Of a stretch of DNA of 64,000 nt, positions 62,085 to 64,000 are shown one piece after another. The stretch is from Thermoclostridium stercorarium subsp. stercorarium DSM 8532. Its GTDB lineage: Bacteria; Bacillota; Clostridia; DSM-8532. The stretch lies in NCBI RefSeq assembly GCF_000331995.1, contig NC_020134.1:2268002-2332001 (forward strand), written 5' to 3'. The position numbers were made by a program, and so were the translations under genes. Positions within the stretch are counted from its first letter, which is position 1; each line of letters opens with the position of its first letter. The notes under the pieces were generated by a model. It saw only the letters and a program-made list of their open reading frames with translations, did not search any database and was not told the origin of the DNA.

Positions 62085-63383
62085 TTACTTTTCATTATAC
62101 AATTGCCCTATCATAAAGTCATGTTCATTTTTTACAAGTCGTACGCTTAACAATTCACCCGACAGATTTTCATCGCTCAAAACCCTTACAGGTATATAAT
62201 TATCGGTATGTCCGGCATAGTATCCGTCAACCTTTTCTTCAAATAAAACATCCTTAACTCTGCCAATCTGGTTTTCCCGGAACGCACGCATTGAATTATT
62301 GCAGATTGCGGTCAGTATTTTGCTTCTTTCTTCCTTCACTTCAGGAGGCACCTGATCCTTCATTGCCGCGGCTTTCGTTCCTTTCCGCACAGAATATTGG
62401 AAAATATGTGCCTGGCTGAAACCTATGCTTTGAACAAATTCGCATGTTTTCCTGAACTCCGCGTCGGTTTCGCCGGGAAACCCGGTCATTATGTCGGTCG
62501 TTATTGCCACGTCCTCAAAATACCGCCTTATTTTTTCAACTATCCCCCTGTATTCAGTGGTGGTATATTTTCTGTTCATCCTGGCCAGCGTTTCGTCACA
62601 ACCGCTCTGCAGGGAAAGATGAAAATGCGGGCAAAGTTTTTCTATTCCGGACATTTCCCTTATCATTTCCTCAGTCATATAAAGAGGCTCCAGCGAACCC
62701 AGCCTTATCCGAGAAAGCCGTTCCATTTTATCCAGTTCCCTTATAACATCCAGCAATGTTCCTTTACCGGTATCTTTTCCATATGATGTAAGATGTATCC
62801 CTGTCAGGACAATTTCTTTGAAACCATTGTCTACAAGTTTTCTTGCCTCATCCATTATGGATTCCATGCTTCTGCTCCGTATACGGCCCCTGGCGAACGG
62901 AATTATGCAATAACTGCAAAACTGGTCACAGCCATCCTGAATTTTTAGAAAAGCCCGTGTATGTCCGGTGTACGACCCGGCCCACAATTCCTCATACTCT
63001 TTCAGTTCCCTTCCCGGCAGCACTTCAATTTTCTTTTCATCCCGGGAAACTTCCTCAACCAGTTCAACAATTTCACTCTTGCGGTTATTCCCTATAACCA
63101 GGTTTACTCCCTCAATTTTTGAAACTTCCTCAGGGGCCACCTGCGCATAACAGCCGACAGCCGCTATTACCGCATCGGGATTTAACCTTCGCGCTCGTCT
63201 TATCATCTGCCTTGACTTTCTGTCGCTCAGATGGGTAACAGTACATGTATTTATAACATAAACATCGGCGCAGTTATCGGGTTCAACAACCTCATAGCCC
63301 GATTTTTCAAACAGCCGTTTCATTCCTTCGGTTTCATAAGTATTAACTTTACATCCAAGGGTTATAAATGCAACCTTCTTCAT
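62085..63383 (-). CDS. mtaB: tRNA ms2t6A37 methylthiotransferase
   Basis: 432-aa radical-SAM methylthiotransferase that converts t6A37 to ms2t6A37 in tRNAs reading ANN codons. The N-terminal UPF0004 domain has its three cluster cysteines (LGCKVN, INTCTVT, VGCYAQ), the radical-SAM core has CDQFCSYCIIPFARGRIRSR, and a TRAM domain ends the protein. The LGCKVN spelling and missing MiaB insertions favour MtaB (YqeV). Confidence 0.93.
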   Translation of the reverse strand: MKKVAFITLGCKVNTYETEGMKRLFEKSGYEVVEPDNCADVYVINTCTVTHLSDRKSRQMIRRARRLNPDAVIAAVGCYAQVAPEEVSKIEGVNLVIGNNRKSEIVELVEEVSRDEKKIEVLPGRELKEYEELWAGSYTGHTRAFLKIQDGCDQFCSYCIIPFARGRIRSRSMESIMDEARKLVDNGFKEIVLTGIHLTSYGKDTGKGTLLDVIRELDKMERLSRIRLGSLEPLYMTEEMIREMSGIEKLCPHFHLSLQSGCDETLARMNRKYTTTEYRGIVEKIRRYFEDVAITTDIMTGFPGETDAEFRKTCEFVQSIGFSQAHIFQYSVRKGTKAAAMKDQVPPEVKEERSKILTAICNNSMRAFRENQIGRVKDVLFEEKVDGYYAGHTDNYIPVRVLSDENLSGELLSVRLVKNEHDFMIGQLYNEK

Positions 63384-63623
63384 TTTCCGTCATCCTGTAA
63401 AAAATAAAATTACCTCATGATAATAAATACCACGACATCTATTTTCTCAAAAAGAAAACAAATGTTCAATGCCAAAAAAAATAGCTGTTATAATTTTAAC
63501 ATAATTGTAATTGACTAATATCTTTTTAATATATAATATATATATAATTACAGCTGAAACATACTGGGGTTATAAAACCTTATTAAATTTAAGCATAAAC
63601 GCATGAAAGGCGGTGTTTAATAT

Positions 63624-63854
63624 ATGAAAACTTTCAATATTATGCTCAAATCAATCAACGACGTGAAGGATTTTGTAAACATCGTGAACAAATACGATTT
63701 TGACGTGGACCTTACATCGGGCAGATATATAGTTGATGCAAAGTCCATTATGGGTATTTTCAGCCTTGACTTAAGCAAGCCTATAAAGGTTGAAGCTCAT
63801 ACCGACAATGCCGATGAATTCATGAAAGAAGTTAAACCATTTATTGTGGATTAA
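63624..63854 (+). CDS. HPr-like protein lacking the active-site histidine
   Basis: 76-aa protein with the HPr fold: the core DAKSIMGIFSLDLSKPI around residues 38-54 corresponds to the regulatory Ser-46 region of HPr, with Ser in the KSIMG motif. The usual His-15 segment (LHARPA) is replaced by SINDVKDFVN, so it cannot be a phosphotransferase carrier. It may be a Crh-like regulator or have lost the PTS role. The start follows GAAAGGCGGTG. Confidence 0.8.
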   Translation: MKTFNIMLKSINDVKDFVNIVNKYDFDVDLTSGRYIVDAKSIMGIFSLDLSKPIKVEAHTDNADEFMKEVKPFIVD

Positions 63855-63925
63855 AATATTCCATAATTATTCAATTTCAACCGTTAAATTTAACTGTATT
63901 ATTTACATAAATTTACTTTTGAGCT

Positions 63926-63956
63926 TGACGGGGAAAACACCCGTCATTTTTATTTT
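63926..63956 (+). terminator. Terminator after the HPr-like gene
   Basis: TGACGGG/CCCGTCA stem with a short loop followed by ATTTTTATTTT. Confidence 0.85.
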
Positions 63957-64000
63957 CGGTTTTTTTATTCAATATCTGCAGCTGGATGAATAATTCCATA

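Overview
The window looks like a chromosome segment of an anaerobic, endospore-forming clostridium, probably in the cellulolytic or thermophilic Thermoclostridium/Acetivibrio neighbourhood. The support is a Spo0A-family regulator, dipicolinate synthase, cotJ spore-coat genes, a SCIFF ranthipeptide with its maturase, a PPi-type phosphofructokinase motif, T-box control and strong AGGAGG ribosome sites. Genus is an inference; the complete 16S gene present here would settle it.

Layout. 1-6.9 kb: dipicolinate synthase (spoVFA-spoVFB), a heterodimeric ABC exporter, an alpha/beta hydrolase and a HAD phosphatase. 7.3-11.6 kb: tRNA-Leu, then a pyrB-pyrC-pyrF operon led by a leader ORF that reads through an intrinsic terminator (pyrL-like attenuation). 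12.4-18.3 kb: secD-secF, SCIFF peptide plus radical-SAM maturase, an XRE regulator and tyrS. 18.6-25.3 kb: class A PBP, Spo0A-like regulator, nucleoside kinase, folA and thyA. 25.6-30.6 kb: uxaC divergent from a LacI regulator across a cre-like palindrome, ldh, two small envelope genes. 30.6-39.1 kb: purEMNHD, a DUF2156 protein, pfk, trmL, cheX. 39.4-45.1 kb: a complete minus-strand rRNA operon (16S, tRNA-Ala, 23S, 5S, tRNA-Asn) with four tandem sigma-A promoters. 45.2-49.7 kb: an LCP protein, then T-box, small membrane gene and valS. 60-64 kb: enolase, ireB, mtaB and an HPr-like protein.

The standout is 49.8-59.2 kb. The cotJA-cotJB-cotJC operon is intact except that cotJC, the manganese-catalase-like coat gene, is split by an 8,138-bp insert. 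The N-terminal 63 codons lie at 50,466 and the C-terminal half resumes at 58,787. Both junctions carry GGTACTGA, one mismatch, then GAA. Precise recombination there restores an uninterrupted 190-codon cotJC, including the ExxH metal motif that straddles the break. The insert ends with a large serine recombinase whose stop codon lies inside the right junction, and sigma-E-like promoter sequences precede both cotJA and the recombinase. This is the architecture of a sporulation-excised intervening element, like skin in sigK or SPbeta in spsM, here targeting cotJC.

Unusually, the element's main cargo is CRISPR: a 15-repeat array with leader, a 4-repeat distal segment cut off from it by an IS3-family insertion, and an older decayed array with its own leader copy. 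There are no cas genes. The element also carries a VanZ-like gene, a frameshifted membrane-anchored protein, and a 59-aa protein that is a candidate directionality factor, with what looks like a decayed second copy nearby. If the element excises only in the mother cell, the spore lineage keeps both the array and the split gene.
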